In this document: positions 20,688-32,379 of the stretch, one piece after another
Layout of the letters: every line of letters begins with the position of its first letter
Numbering within the stretch: the stretch's first letter is position 1
Assembly (NCBI GenBank): GCA_021613335.1
Contig: JAJTWR010000329.1
Coordinates: forward strand, 2,134,501 to 2,198,500
Source: Whitmania pigra
Lineage: Eukaryota; Annelida; Clitellata; Hirudinida; Haemopidae
Direction of reading: 5' to 3'
DNA length: 64,000 nt
Program-made: the position numbers and the translations under genes
Notes under the pieces: model-generated
What the model saw: the letters and a program-made list of their open reading frames with translations, nothing else
Databases searched by the model: none
Told to the model about the DNA's origin: nothing

Positions 20688-21880
20688 TCTTAATGGATTC
20701 GAACTACTCTCGTGAGAGATAGTGCTGTCTTGGAAGAATTTGGGAGTCAATTGAGCCTTTATTGATGTCAAATTTTGGTCGAGCCACGTATGGTCGTATC
20801 GTGCTTAATTTCTTTGCTGTGCAAGGAATTAAAGTGTCGCTTCCAACGGGTCCATTCTCCTCGTAAACAATTTCGCATGCTTTTTTGTCTCTTCGTTCGT
20901 TCGGCGTTTATAACCATTACTGGCAAGGTGCTTAGATTAATCAGTTGCGGAATAATAGAATCAAGTTCATTCCGTGAATAAGTATTTCAAAGAAAGGTTG
21001 ATACGTCTGTAACTAACTTCTGAGGCTTCATTTCGTGTGGTTGTGTTCATAAGTCGGCCAAAGTTTTAATAGCTTTTGTTGTTGATTCTCTTTCGATACC
21101 AAAGTGCATTTGACGAACAAATTCACTTGTTTTCATTCGAAAGTTTAATACTTCTTTGTGGTCGCATTGTGTGTGAGTTTCTGGAAATATAACATTCACC
21201 AAGGAGTTTTTTCATATTAAATTATAGTCAGTGGCGTAACTTCAAATCGCATGTCCCCCGCAAGAAAATCCAAGTATTCGTGACTTGAATGGTGTAACTT
21301 ACATTGTCAAATTACAAAAAAAGTGCAATGATTAATTATTAAAACGTAGATTACGAGATTACATTAAATATATACCAGATATTAAAATTTGAATTTTTTT
21401 ACAACATAATAAAATTGTAATTTATAAAGGGGCCCGTGGCTGCTGTTCCTAGGAACCCGAAATTTTGGTTATCGGTGGTCATTTTGGATTTCAGAAAATT
21501 TGAATTTTATCAACGTTTTATGCTGTCATGTCAGTCTGGCAATAGAAAGCATTTCAATAATAGCAATGGATGTCTGTTAGAAGTTTATCGCTGATATCTT
21601 GAAAACTACGTATGCAACAGATAGAGCCACCGAGAAGGGGATACGTATCCGAGTGCCCGACAATCTTTTGGGATTTAAAGCTTTTATTTTGCTTTGTTAT
21701 TAGCAAATTAAAATAAAATAGCTAACCGCTTTGCAAAGGGTCCCGAAATTTCTGTCGGAGGTCCTGGATATAGATGACGTCTGTGAAACTTTCTCTTTTC
21801 ATTTGATTTATTATTTTATCTTTAACTGGAGTCCTCGCTACCATTCAAAATGTCATTCTCGGCACTCTATTTTGCATTCA
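20688..21880. other. 3' flank of G alpha-o, no gene seen
   Basis: Contains the 3' UTR of G alpha-o and AT-rich DNA. AATAAA occurs near 21410. No coding exon, RNA gene or transposon could be supported. Confidence 0.4.
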
Positions 21881-21889
21881 TTCAAGCAC

Positions 21890-22545
21890 TGGTGGAACAA
21901 TCTCAAAATTTCCATTTTAAAAATAGCTTTGGAAATCCTCTAACAATAATATCCGAAGCCGTATTTATTATAGAAATTAATTGTATTTCGTTATAAAGTT
22001 AGAAAGTAACAAAAACTCCAGTTTACCTCCAATTTCCTCACCTCCCAAAATCATTTAAAACGAATCTTTTTGCTTCTGTGAAGAGATACTTGTTAAAAAA
22101 CCGCCTTTCCGAATGTATCTGCATCTTTTAGACTGACTCAGATGCAAATTTAGCTTGTTTTAAAGTTCCATTGAAGAACACTTCCCTTTAGAAGCTTCAC
22201 ATGCAATGATTCTATTCTGTCAAGTGATCAAGTTTTCAGACCTTCCTCAAATGTAGTTCGTTCCATAACATCTGACTGTTGTCTCGGGTTCTTTTAACTG
22301 TTTTAAAATTTCAGATGTGTACCAGCCAATATCTGCTTATGAACCAAGCACTTTATTTCTCAAGACTCTGTCGGTTCCAAAATCTTATTGCAGACTCTGA
22401 TTTGGATTCATTTTATTTTATCTACGGTGAATTCGTGTTAAAAGCATTTGGAAAAAAACTAATTCTTTTGATAAACAAGGCAACTAGTTGTATTTTGATA
22501 TAAAAGTGGATGAAAAACATGGGCTTCTCATAAGGTTACTGTGTG
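21890..22545. repeat. Segments X and Y adjacent, paralogous to pieces of G alpha-o introns 5 and 7
   Basis: X (about 21890-22275) and Y (about 22330-22545) match 16440-16760 and 18300-18535 in order and orientation. G alpha-o exons 6 and 7, which separate the other pair, have no counterpart here. An insertion of about 80 bases (near 22080-22160) is present only in this copy of X. Confidence 0.7.
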
Positions 22546-23273
22546 ATCGTTATTTACGAGGTTGGTATTAAAGGAATAATAACATGTGTAACGATCACCA
22601 TAGCTTTGTGTGATTAATAGTTTGGAGAGAACAAAAAGATGATTAAAATGTTTTTATTTTTGTTTTTGAATGATTCAATTATTAGGTCTTTCATCAAAAT
22701 CAATCAATGTATAAAGCTAAAACTTACCTTCAGCAATTAGACCCCTATCTTATGATGATAATTTGCCAATACTTAAAGGATCGATAATTAGGAGCTTTTG
22801 AGAATTTTCGAAATTATGATGATTTAACTTCTTGTTCTCCGAATTATCCAAATTATTTAGTCTTCATTAGTTCACAAGAAGGGCTTAAAAAACTTGTAAG
22901 AATACGTATTTTGATTTATCTAGAAGCTGATATCTTTGGTTCAAAGAAGGGTATAAAAATATAAGCTTTTCGTGTCTTATACAAAATTGACATGAACAAA
23001 ACAAACGAGTGGAATTGTTCACCTTCTGGCATGAAGAAGTTTGACCAGTGTTTTTGCTGGACAATGGTTAGCTAAACATCAACGTGAAAGATTATTACAC
23101 ATAATAATTGCATTAAAAGTTTTTGAATGTTATGTAAGATTTTTTATGTTAAAATTTTCGTGTCATTATTTAAAATCTATTATTGATTTTTTTTCTAAAT
23201 TGAAAGATGATATAAAAAACAGTCACAATAATCAGCATTTTTATTATTTTAGCAAAATATTTTATTGACCAGT

Positions 23274-23711
23274 TTATTGGGCGTACTTGGACATTATCTG
23301 TTCCAAATATTGGGGTATAGTCTTGATCTCATCTTCTTTTTCTTTGTGAACGTATGGAACAAAAAAATATGGACTTTTTGCGGCCAACAGCCTCAAAGAT
23401 TTCCAAGCATAAGTTGGATCACGAATCAGCTTGTATTGTTCTTCAATGCATGCAGCAGGATCCGATTGTTCAATAGCTTCTTGAAAGAACTCCTCAACAT
23501 TTACAAGCAAATTTGTTGTTTTGGCTTTGCATGCGAGGTAAGCAGGCTCTAAGTTCCATGATTTATTAAACTCAGAATTCCCTAATTTTATCCTCTTGTG
23601 ATTCGTTCTAAGATCACTCTCTATGCTGCGCTTTCTTTTCTTGTTAATGGCGGCAGTCTTAGGACCAATCAACACATTTTCCGGGTGAATAGAATCTCCA
23701 ACCATGACCAA
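23274..23711 (-). CDS. THOC1-like mini copy B (145 aa), internally deleted
   Basis: Open frame from the ATG at 23711. About 24 N-terminal residues resemble the start of copies A and C. The frame then jumps to the part equal to residue about 380 onward of copy A (KKRKRSIESDLRTNHKRIKL, then EEFFQEAIEQSDPA and WKSLRLLAAKSPYFFVPYVH). About 355 residues holding nearly all of the helical THOC1 fold are absent. It stops at YAQ-TAA, a few residues before the end used by the other copies, through one base change turning a CAA codon into TAA. It shares with copy D the CKAKTTNLLVNVEE segment and the extra Glu in HKEKEDEIK, so B and D are sisters. It retains a bipartite-looking basic stretch. It may be a pseudogene, but the frame is intact. 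Confidence 0.6.
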   Translation of the reverse strand: MVMVGDSIHPENVLIGPKTAAINKKRKRSIESDLRTNHKRIKLGNSEFNKSWNLEPAYLACKAKTTNLLVNVEEFFQEAIEQSDPAACIEEQYKLIRDPTYAWKSLRLLAAKSPYFFVPYVHKEKEDEIKTIPQYLEQIMSKYAQ

Positions 23712-24214
23712 AATTAAATACTACAATTTCTCACAAAGAAATCAAATCTGCATGCAGATAAAATCTACAAATCGAATATTTATGCAAATCTGTAGGATAT
23801 TCTCGGGTACTACGACAGTAGGATAGTTATATTAACGTACGTTGAATAACAAGATTGTTTGGACGGAATGGGTACTATGAGTTAAACATCGATGATTATA
23901 TAGAACTGTCAAAAAAGATTCTGAATATAACAATATAAAATTAATTGGCAATAAACTGAATAAAAAGTAATTCCTAGTAAACTAATTGAAAAAGTGTCAT
24001 ATCAAAAATTGACATGGATGATGATTTTGTATTTTGTAATAATACAGGAATGTCGATGACAGATGTTATGTTATATAAGCTTTGTTCCGTGAATAATTTT
24101 AGTGCCATTATTTAACAAAATTTATTATTGTTTTTTTTTCTAAATTGGAGGGTGATTTAAAAACATGTCTAAATTTACAATAATTAGCAATTTTATTAAT
24201 TTTAGCAAAAAATG

Positions 24215-25723
24215 TTATTGACCAGTTTGTTTGGCGTACTTGGACATTATTTGTCCCAAATATTGGGGTATCGTCTTGATCTCATCTTTATCTTTGTGAA
24301 CGTATGGAACAAAAAAATATGGACTTTTTGCGGCCAACAGCCTCAAAGATTTCCAAGCATAAGTTGGATCACGAATCAGCTTGTATTGTTCTTCAATGCC
24401 TGCAGCGGGGTCCGATTGTTCAATAGCTTCTTGAAAGAACTCATCAACATTTACAAATGAATTTCTTTTTTGGGCTTTGCATGCACGAGAATTGTCAGGC
24501 TCTAAGTTCCACAATTTATTTAATGTAGGATTCCCTAATTCTATCATCTTGTGATTCGTTCTAAGATCACTCTCCATGCTGCACTTTCTTTTCCTGTTAG
24601 CGAGGGAAGTCTTATTTATATTGTCAACTTCCATTCTAATGAAACTCAAGCATCCACCATTCTTCCAAGAATTCCAATTGTTTTCTCTGCTTAATAAATG
24701 CTCAATGATTTGAGCAAATTGTTTACCGTCAGGTGATGTTTCTGCAAGTATTTTGAAGACTCTCTCGCATGAATTCTTCACCCAAGTTGTCTGATCTTCA
24801 CTTAAGATCTGCTCAGGTAACTTAAAACGTACGTTAGCAGTTAAGTATTGAAAGATGACAAGAAACTGGAGGAGCACATACCTTCTAAAATTACTGTCAC
24901 TGAGTTGAAGGTTGAACAAACTATCACTAGTCAAATATTTTGCATTGAAACAGACAGATTCCAAATTTTCTCTGTGAGGATCATTGACATCTTCAAGCTG
25001 GAAACTCTCAAACCATTTGAGTACCTCATCTGAGTTATCAAGGAAGCTTTTCCAAGCCTCTTTATCATAACAAAGTACTGGTCTCCGGAAATAATCCTGA
25101 AGGGACCAAAATTTTCTGTATAAATTATAATCTACGGAAACCCTTTCTTCCGAGTCAGTTATAACCTTGTCTTCTTCAATCTCATCATGCATGTTGTACA
25201 TTGTAATATTTTCTAGATTAAAGTTGCTCATCAGGTTCAGCCCGGACATTTCCTCTAACGGGAGCAAACGAGCCAGAAAGAGTTGAATTCTTCCACGAAA
25301 ACTCATATTTGTTGTCTTGGAAAGTTTTCTCAAGAGATCATTGCACAATCTCAACAAATAGTTTTTACCAGCATGGTAAAACAAAGCGCTTTTCCAAGTT
25401 TCTACATTGTCTTCAACATAAGAAAAGATTTCTGAGCAGATATCCAGGGTTATCATATCCAACAAATCAGAAATCACGACAAACAATGTGGCAGGAGAGC
25501 AATCATCTTGTTTTATAGAAGAAATTACAGTATCTAGAAATGTGCAGTAGTCTGAAATACTCGTGCCGTTCATTACCATTTGTGGCAATTTTTCTCTAAA
25601 ATAATGATCCCATTTCTGCTTCTTGTCAACTTCATTTTCATGTTGAAGTAAAGGTGTGTTCGTTTCATCATTTTGATTAGAACTAAGCAACGTGTTTTCC
25701 ACGTGACCAGAAGCTTCTGCCAT
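24215..25723 (-). CDS. THOC1-like intronless gene copy C (502 aa)
   Basis: Same family and extent as copy A, with an uninterrupted frame and start ATG at 25723-25721 (MAEASGHVENTLL). Hallmarks include KNYLLRLCNDLLRKLSKT, GRIQLFLARLLPLEEMSGLN, DYNLYRKFWSLQDYFRRPV and FNLQLSDSNFRRYVLLQFL. By eye it is close to 88 percent identical to copy A in protein, with changes mostly conservative and no frame-breaking indel across about 1.5 kb, which suggests selection or recent origin. It ends QTGQ-TGA like copies A and D and lacks the THOC1 death domain. Sense-strand AATAAA lies about 100 bases after the stop (plus-strand TTTATT near 24120). Confidence 0.85.
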   Translation of the reverse strand: MAEASGHVENTLLSSNQNDETNTPLLQHENEVDKKQKWDHYFREKLPQMVMNGTSISDYCTFLDTVISSIKQDDCSPATLFVVISDLLDMITLDICSEIFSYVEDNVETWKSALFYHAGKNYLLRLCNDLLRKLSKTTNMSFRGRIQLFLARLLPLEEMSGLNLMSNFNLENITMYNMHDEIEEDKVITDSEERVSVDYNLYRKFWSLQDYFRRPVLCYDKEAWKSFLDNSDEVLKWFESFQLEDVNDPHRENLESVCFNAKYLTSDSLFNLQLSDSNFRRYVLLQFLVIFQYLTANVRFKLPEQILSEDQTTWVKNSCERVFKILAETSPDGKQFAQIIEHLLSRENNWNSWKNGGCLSFIRMEVDNINKTSLANRKRKCSMESDLRTNHKMIELGNPTLNKLWNLEPDNSRACKAQKRNSFVNVDEFFQEAIEQSDPAAGIEEQYKLIRDPTYAWKSLRLLAAKSPYFFVPYVHKDKDEIKTIPQYLGQIMSKYAKQTGQ

Positions 25724-25774
25724 AACAAAAATTAAATCCTCCGATTTCTCGCAAAGAAATCAAAAATTCTTATA

Positions 25775-25935
25775 GACAAAATCTACAATTCGAGTTTTTA
25801 TGCAGATCTGTAGGATTAGTAAAATCTGGGTTGATGTTCTCAAGCTGCTCAAGATGCTATGACTTTAGCATCGATGATTTTATAGAGCTGCCCAAAAAAG
25901 TTTCTAAATATAAAAATATAAACTTAATTAATTAA
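25775..25935 (-). promoter_or_regulatory. Upstream box shared by THOC1-like copies (copy C)
   Basis: Contains, on the minus strand, CTACAGATCTGCATAAAAAC about 70-90 bases before the ATG. The CATCGATG palindrome (near 25871) is followed by ATTTTATAGAGCTG on the plus strand. It corresponds to the boxes at copies A, B and D. Confidence 0.45.
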
Positions 25936-26080
25936 TATTATATCAATTAAAAAGTATTTAGTAATAAATTAATTAAAAAAAGTAATTATTATTAAATTAA
26001 TTTCAACTCACATCGGAGAAATGTCACTTTTTATCCATAGCTTGTCGCAGAAAAAAGTAATCCTGAGTACCGTGGGTTCT

Positions 26081-26560
26081 CTATCATAGGTCAGACCCTC
26101 CAGCACGTGAACATGATTAGGAATCTCGGGATCATGATGGATTGTGGCTTAAATTGTAAGACCAACATTGACACAATCACCCATATTCATATATTTCATG
26201 GATGATCCTCAAGGCCAGGATATCTTAAAGCTTGCCTTCAATTCTTGAATATGGTTTAGCAGTATGGAACTTTCACCAAAAATACCTAATTGATTTTTAT
26301 CGTTAATTGATAGAGTTGAAAAAATCTCCAAAAAACATTCAATATCTTCTGTGGCTAAACATTCCTATATGGAAAGGCTAAGGCATCTTAAACTTATGAC
26401 CCTGAAGAAACGCCGCCTTCCGTCTGACAACATCTTGTTTCAAATTACAAATGGCTTTGCAGAACCTTCCCTTGCAGTGAATTTTCAGCAGACGTTGCCA
26501 ACTATTCTTTCTGCAATACGATCGTAAAGCCATGGAATGCCCTTTATTAGTTTCTTAACA
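26081..26560 (+). mobile_element. Decayed LINE reverse transcriptase fragment (C-terminal part)
   Basis: Conceptual translation with several stops and frameshifts gives the end of a non-LTR reverse transcriptase: NLGIMMDCGLNCKTNIDTIT (equivalent of the VKDLGV motif), LEYG before an AVWNF-like segment, then ERLRHLKLMTLKKRRLPSDN and a WNAL-like end. This order is typical of CR1, Jockey or RTE-like elements; I cannot assign the clade. It lies between THOC1-like copies C and D. Confidence 0.7.
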
Positions 26561-27059
26561 TATACCCGATTATCTTTGCCCTTCGAAGCTTGTGTTGTTC
26601 TTTTTGTTGTAAATTGTAGAGACTTGTGTTATTGGTCTCTCGGACAAACTATGTTTACAAAGGTGACTAATCGGGATTGAGCACTAGACTTTCGAGACAG
26701 AGCAGCGCATAGGATGAAATTTTGCCGTTTTTGAGTGCCTTACCTATCTGGATAGGATGTGAAAGCACTTCTTGATCGACCAACCATATATAGAGTGCCC
26801 CTACCCATAGTGCGCTCCCTGGCAGTGCAGGCTGGGTTGCGAACACGACACATAACAACTGTTGCTGCCGCATGCAGGAACGCTGCCCATTCGACCAACC
26901 TTCAAATTTAACATTTCTAAAAAAATAAAGATTAAATCAAGGCAAGACCTCTGAAATATAACGTCGATAATCACCACGTGTTTACTAAATACTTTCGGTT
27001 TCATCATGTGGGAAAGAAAGCATTTCAAATTTTCTGACTGTCATTACAACATATAACAA

Positions 27060-27690
27060 TGCATAGATATTCGTATACGTGCATATGTGTTTTTTCTTAT
27101 TACTCCACCTTGAAGCTCTGATAGGGATCTTCAGCGAAGTTTTCCCCGTCTTCAAACGTTTCGGCTATTTGAATCTCCTTGTATTTTCATAAGGTGGGCC
27201 ATATCCGGTCATCAGTCGGATGTCCCTGTCGATTTTTTATCTTTCGTGACCCAAAGCTTACCAACGGCTATGAGAGGCACTTGTAGGCCTTCCTATGCCG
27301 GTCACTGCTGCCTGGACTGAAGCGACTCCGAAAGCTCTCAATGGCTTCTACATGTCGCATAGTACCTACTTTAATTCGTACAAACTTCGACTATGCGAGG
27401 CTCTTTTTAGCCTTTTAATATAGATCGCCTCCACCCCAGTTGCCTACAGCGGTCATGAAATCTCGCAGTAGTTTGTTCATACTGCGTACTTAATAAATGC
27501 AAACTGGACCTTATAATTTCATTTTAGCGGCAGTCGGAAATAGAAATTATTGGGATTCGACCGCGGACCTTTGCGCGACCGCGGTTTGATCCGCAGTTCA
27601 TAGTGTTTTACGAACCCGCGGTCGGTATATTTCTCCCAACAACAACGTATCTCCCCGACAATGATTTGGTCTCGTCGTTCGATAGATCAG
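27060..27690. other. Unassigned stretch, possibly transposon-derived
   Basis: No clear reading frame. It includes a GC-rich short palindromic area near 27550-27625 with several CCGCGG and CGCGG words, unlike the surrounding AT-rich DNA. It may be the continuation of the retroelement at 27690. Confidence 0.3.
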
Positions 27691-28080
27691 TTACACCGGA
27701 AAACGACTGATTTCTCCGGCTTTCCTAAAGAGGCCGTTTAAGACTTCTTCTAGCTTCTCATGTGCCAAATCCAGAATGATGCCGCTTCTGCGGCCGTAGA
27801 CATCTTTGTGATAGCCTTTGTTTTCTCGGCTAGATAATCCAATCTTGATTAGGAAATCGTAAGTCGGCCTGCCGACTATGCCCCTCGCGTCAACTTCGAT
27901 GGGGATGAGGTCTGTCCGGTATTTTTTCGTCTCTAGGTTCATCAACAGATCTGCATACTTATCGGCCTTGACCGCGTTGCTGTACTGAAACCCAAGGTGT
28001 CGTCAGTTCCATCAGAATGATGCATCCGTCGTCGGCGGCTCGAGCATTAAATACGGCCTCTTTCCACTTTCTATCAGCAC
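27690..28080 (-). mobile_element. Second reverse transcriptase-type retroelement remnant
   Basis: On the minus strand KWKEAVFNARAADDGCIILM leads to an ELTTPW motif, then after a frameshift KADKYADLLMNLETKKYRTD, LIPIEVDARGIVGRPTYDFL and IKIGLSSRENKG. This ELT-PW ... KYADL ... P(I/V)EV--RG sequence is familiar from the C-terminal region of invertebrate retroelement polyproteins annotated as reverse transcriptase-related. It differs from the LINE at 26081. The frame is broken at least once, so it is dead. Confidence 0.55.
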
Positions 28081-28998
28081 TTGCAATATAATAAATAATA
28101 TTGTAATATTTAAATGTTTGACTTTATTCTATTCTATTATTTCAAGTGTTGTTATTACACCACTTAGTTCTTGTTGGAACCACTTTGTTGAATGTTGAGG
28201 AATTCGAAAATTCTCTATTTACGTCTTAATACAAATCGGGATTTCTGACTTGATAATCTCTGACACAACCACCAAAGCCAACTAGGAGCGCACCCAGATT
28301 TTTTGAGGATATTTTGATTTTTGAAGACTTTTGTTTGGGTTTTTATATTTTCAGAAATGTTTCTCAAGCGTTTTGCCGATAATAATTATTAAATCTCGAG
28401 GTATCGATAATATAAACTAATTAAAAAAATTTGTCAAATAAAATTTTTAATTTAATAATTTTTGGGCCTCTGGATGTCAACGAATTTGATCAGCGATCAT
28501 AGAAGCTCAAATGTTGACATTTAAAAAAAAACTAAATAATAACATCTGTAATGCTAGTTGTATGATATTAATGATATTAACATAACATTATAAGTCTCGA
28601 GAGTCATAGTTCTGAGTCAATCTCTCAAAGATTTAGAAGCTTGAACATGAAAAAGAATGAAATTCCAAGCATAACTCAGACCAGTAAATTGAACATTGAC
28701 AAATGAATGAAATCCTGATTAATCCGCATTTGATTAAATTCAAGGTCACCGAAATTAACTGCCAATGAATTGACTTTTGCCCGACAGTTCTGTTAAACAA
28801 GAGAACTCCGGTTCGTCGTTTTTTTTCGGTTTTTGTATTAAAAGTTTTTGAATGTTATATAAGCTTTGTTCCGTGAATAATTTTAGTGTCATTATTTAAC
28901 AAAATTTATTATTGGTTTTTTTTCTAAATTGGAGGGTGATATAAAAACATGTCTAAATTTACAATAATCAGCAATTTTATTAATTTTAGCAAAAAATG

Positions 28999-29448
28999 TT
29001 ATTGACCAGTTTGTTTGGCGTACTTGGACATTATTTGTTCCAAATATTGGGGTATCGTCTTGATCTCATCTTCTTTTTCTTTGTGAACGTATGGAACAAA
29101 AAAATATGGACTTTTTGCGACCAACAGCCTCAAAGATTTCCAAGCATAAGTTGGATCACGAATCAGCTTGTATTGTTCTTCAATGCATGCAGCAGGATCC
29201 GATTGTTCAATAGCTTCTTGAAAGAACTCCTCAACATTTACAAGCAAATTTGTTGTTTTGGCTTTGCATGCAAGGTAAGCAGGCTCTAAGTTCCATGATT
29301 TATTAAACTCAGAATTCCCTAATTTTATCCTCTTGTGATTCGTTCTAAGATCACACTCCATGTTGCGCTTTCTTTTCTTGTTAATGGCGGCAGTCTTAGG
29401 ACCGAGCAACACATTTTCTGCGTGAACAGAATCTCCAGCCATGACCAA
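28999..29448 (-). CDS. THOC1-like mini copy D (149 aa), internally deleted
   Basis: Open frame from the ATG at 29448, with the same architecture as copy B: about 24 residues of the copy-family N-terminus, then KKRKR joined to the segment equal to residue about 380 of copy A, then the conserved EEFFQEAIEQSDPA and WKSLRLLVAKSPYFF. It ends QTGQ-TGA, the ancestral end. By eye it is about 90 percent identical to B. The deletion junction is the same in both, so it arose once and was then duplicated. The 3' flank instead resembles that of copy C. Function unknown. Confidence 0.6.
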   Translation of the reverse strand: MVMAGDSVHAENVLLGPKTAAINKKRKRNMECDLRTNHKRIKLGNSEFNKSWNLEPAYLACKAKTTNLLVNVEEFFQEAIEQSDPAACIEEQYKLIRDPTYAWKSLRLLVAKSPYFFVPYVHKEKEDEIKTIPQYLEQIMSKYAKQTGQ

Positions 29449-29689
29449 AATTAAATACTACAATTTCTCACAAAGAAATCAAATCTGCATGCAAAAATAT
29501 TTATGCAAATCAGTAGGATATTCTCGGGTACTATGACACTAGGGTAGTTATATTAACGTACGTTGAATAACGAGTGTACTATGACCTAAACATCGATGAT
29601 TACATAGAGCTGCAAAAAAAGATTCTGAATATAACAATATAAAATTAATTAATTAGAAAGTACATTTGAAGAAAAAACAGTGCCAGATT

Positions 29690-30125
29690 AAAGGGGCATT
29701 CTTGTTCGTCTTTACAATTTCAACGCATCGGCATCAACTTTTGACTGAAGCCTTGAAACATGGTGAATCTTCATTGATTCTCAAACATGTTACAAGAACG
29801 CCTGCTGACGCAACGAAGGTACTTATGCATGACTATCAGCAGATTAAGGATGTACTGAAACAAATTGCTAATAGATAATGGACACTTTCCAAAACATTAA
29901 GCTCTACAGATATACCTTTTTTTGATGGTGTCAAACTGCAATGGCGAGCGTTCCTTCACAAACTCAAATTAATTGAGAACCGATTACGAACATCAATGAA
30001 GCAGGCACGACTTGCAAATTTGGCTATCATAAGCATCGAATCAGAATGAATTACTGCATGAATTATACTTCGGTGATATCATCAGCGACTTTGCCACATG
30101 GAAATCAAGAAAAGTGTTTGGAATG
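29690..30125 (+). mobile_element. hAT-like transposase C-terminal remnant
   Basis: Two frame-broken pieces translate as LKHGESSLILKHVTRTPADA and, farther on, HKLKLIENRLRTSMKQARLA followed by NLAIISIESE and an LHELYFGDIISDFATW-like end. The 'R-R-(S/T)M-Q-RL--LA---IE' pattern is that of the dimerisation region of hAT-type transposases and their zinc-finger MYM-like relatives. Several stops are present, so it is inactive. It starts about 230 bases 5' of THOC1-like copy D. Confidence 0.5.
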
Positions 30126-30477
30126 TAATCATAACAGTTAAAACTTCATTCATTCTCTAATTTTAGCCATAATTACTTGGTTATATTGTAATTTTCTTTT
30201 TCAGGAGAATTTAGATTATTAAATTAATTTAGTTTTGTTTTATTTAACGCAAGCTCAGGAGATTAGCTTTTTAAGTTTTTAAATTTCTTTGGAGTTGTGC
30301 GTCACAAAACATTCAAAACTAAGTTATTGAGCGAAGGAATGCCAATTCAAAATAAACGTATTCCCATTCAATAGCTTAATAGCTGGAGTAAAAACTAATT
30401 TAAAATCATTATTAATTGCAATAAATTTGAAAATATATTTGTAAGTTGTTATTCATCGTGCCTATATTAAAAAAGCA

Positions 30478-32239
30478 ATGTCGAAGCCACAGTTCGACTG
30501 TGCCGGTAATCTAATAGCTGATGAACAGCAGAGACTCTCAAAAGATGTCCTCAGAGGTTTATATCTAATCGTGAGAAATTTATAATAATATTTATAACCC
30601 ATTATAATGATATTCATAACGCATTATGATAATCATTCCTAAATAATTAAAACAATATTCATAAAAAATATGTTAATTTTAATAGCTAATTATAATAATT
30701 AAATTCTCTTCAACCATTAAAGAAGCGTCCATGTATGAATGCACTGGCAACGAGGTGCCAGAAGTGCCAAAACTGTCCAAAGACGTGCCTAAAGGAACTC
30801 TAACTCTCCGCTCCGACAGGCATTATTATCGAGATGGAGTCTTATTTCACACATGGTGAGGCCAGGCTTTGAGAATGATTGTAAATGTTTATAAAATACT
30901 TTTATCGGTTGTTAATTTAAAAGTTTTATTTTATAAGGTCGAACGAGGATAAGCCGAGAGACTACGACTATAAAACTGCTTGCCCAAAAAGCCTCAGCAA
31001 GTCGACCTACATCAGACTGGGCATTTACCCCGACGTATTTCAGTTTCCTTGCTTTCTATTTACTTATGCTTAGTTATTTGTGTCTATACATTCCGAGATC
31101 GAAACGAAAGTTTAAAAAATGAGTTTTTTTTAGCCAACCCCGATGAGCGTGTACGGCATAACAAATGAGGACATGTTGCTGAAAAAGTCACATCCTCCAC
31201 CCACAATTAGGCACAGAGATGTCTATAAATGCGACGACAGGACATATCTCATGATCGAAAGGTAATTTATTTTAAAAGATTTTGTTCAACATAATTTCAT
31301 CTCATTGAGTAAAAAGTGAGGATATTAAGAATTAAAAATTAAATTTCCGACGGTGAAAACGTGCAAAAATTTTTTAATTTATTTAACCATTTTGATTATT
31401 AGTCATTTAGCATTTATCAAAAATAATATGGTTTAGGATGATAACAATAAACAAACTTTAATTTTAAATGCACTGATATCCAAATATTATAGTTTAACAA
31501 AATTTGTTTTTGAAATTAAAACCTGAATGGAATTATATCCATTATAAAAATATCAGTTCACAATAAAAACATTGTAGGTAATAACATAACAGTTTATTAA
31601 TGTTATTTATTTGTTATCGAAATATCCTCAGAAATGTTCGTAATTTCATTACACTAGAGAGAAGGAGATAGCATTTGAAATCGGACGCAAATACCTTCTT
31701 CCACACATTCGTGAAGATCCAAGGAAATTTCGATCCTTCACGACACACATTGATTTTTACAGACCACCCTTCCCTCACATCTACGTTCGTATCTCAAGTA
31801 ATCTAATTAAAGCAATTTAATCGCAGATATTAATTAATGTAAACTTGATTTAAATTGTTATTTTATTTTTAAATATTTTTAATTCAGAATGTGAAATAAC
31901 AATATTGTTATTATTTCCATCATCATCATCATCATTAACGTTGTGATGATTATTGTTAGCGGTAGCATCAACACTAATTTGATAACCTGACAATTCCAGA
32001 AGACTGAAAAGCACGTTGAGAATGAAGGACTGAAGGAACTCGAGGAGGAAAGAATGACGCTCTTCAACACTTCCTGCTTCAAGAAGTGCGTTTCTCAATT
32101 CACAGACCTCAACGGCATGAAAATCTGTGGCGTGCAAACCTGGTTCGACGAGAGTGGCATTTATGCCAACAGTGCCCTCCGACAAATACACCCCTACTTC
32201 GCTACCAAAGAAGTTCCTTATGCCACAAGACTCGTTTGA
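30478..32239 (+). CDS. CFAP95: Cilia- and flagella-associated protein 95 homologue, complete, 6 exons
   Basis: Similar to vertebrate CFAP95 (C9orf135), a microtubule inner protein of axonemal doublets in motile cilia (family knowledge). Exons are 30478-30556, 30723-30855, 30938-31034, 31134-31261, 31658-31784 and 32000-32239; all are GT-AG with consistent phase, giving 267 aa (human about 229). The recognisable core is [21 protein letters not shown]-(N/D)-ED-PRDYD and an [15 protein letters not shown] segment, matching the family's KGSLTLRS...SW...DYD...STYRRLG block. The C-terminal half ([11 protein letters not shown], then a [18 protein letters not shown] helix) is less certain. The donor of exon 5 was chosen at TAC|GTTCGT because it keeps phase 0 with the final exon. 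Identification rests on one conserved block, so moderate-high confidence. Confidence 0.75.
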
Positions 32240-32370
32240 TTATGAGATAATAACAGTGTTATTTAATATGTTATGAGGCTGACAGGTTCTGATAATTATA
32301 GGAATGAATCTTTTAACATACTGACGTACTGCAAGGTAGTTACATAAGTCTTGAAGTTCTTAGAACTACC

Positions 32371-32376
32371 AATAAA
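32371..32376 (+). promoter_or_regulatory. Poly(A) signal for CFAP95
   Basis: AATAAA about 130 bases after the CFAP95 stop codon. Confidence 0.5.
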
Positions 32377-32379
32377 GGC

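Noticed and set aside
27541..27625. tRNA-like B-box (GGTCGAATCC on the minus strand)
   Set aside because: No convincing A-box, acceptor stem or anticodon arm could be folded; it is probably part of retroelement debris or chance.
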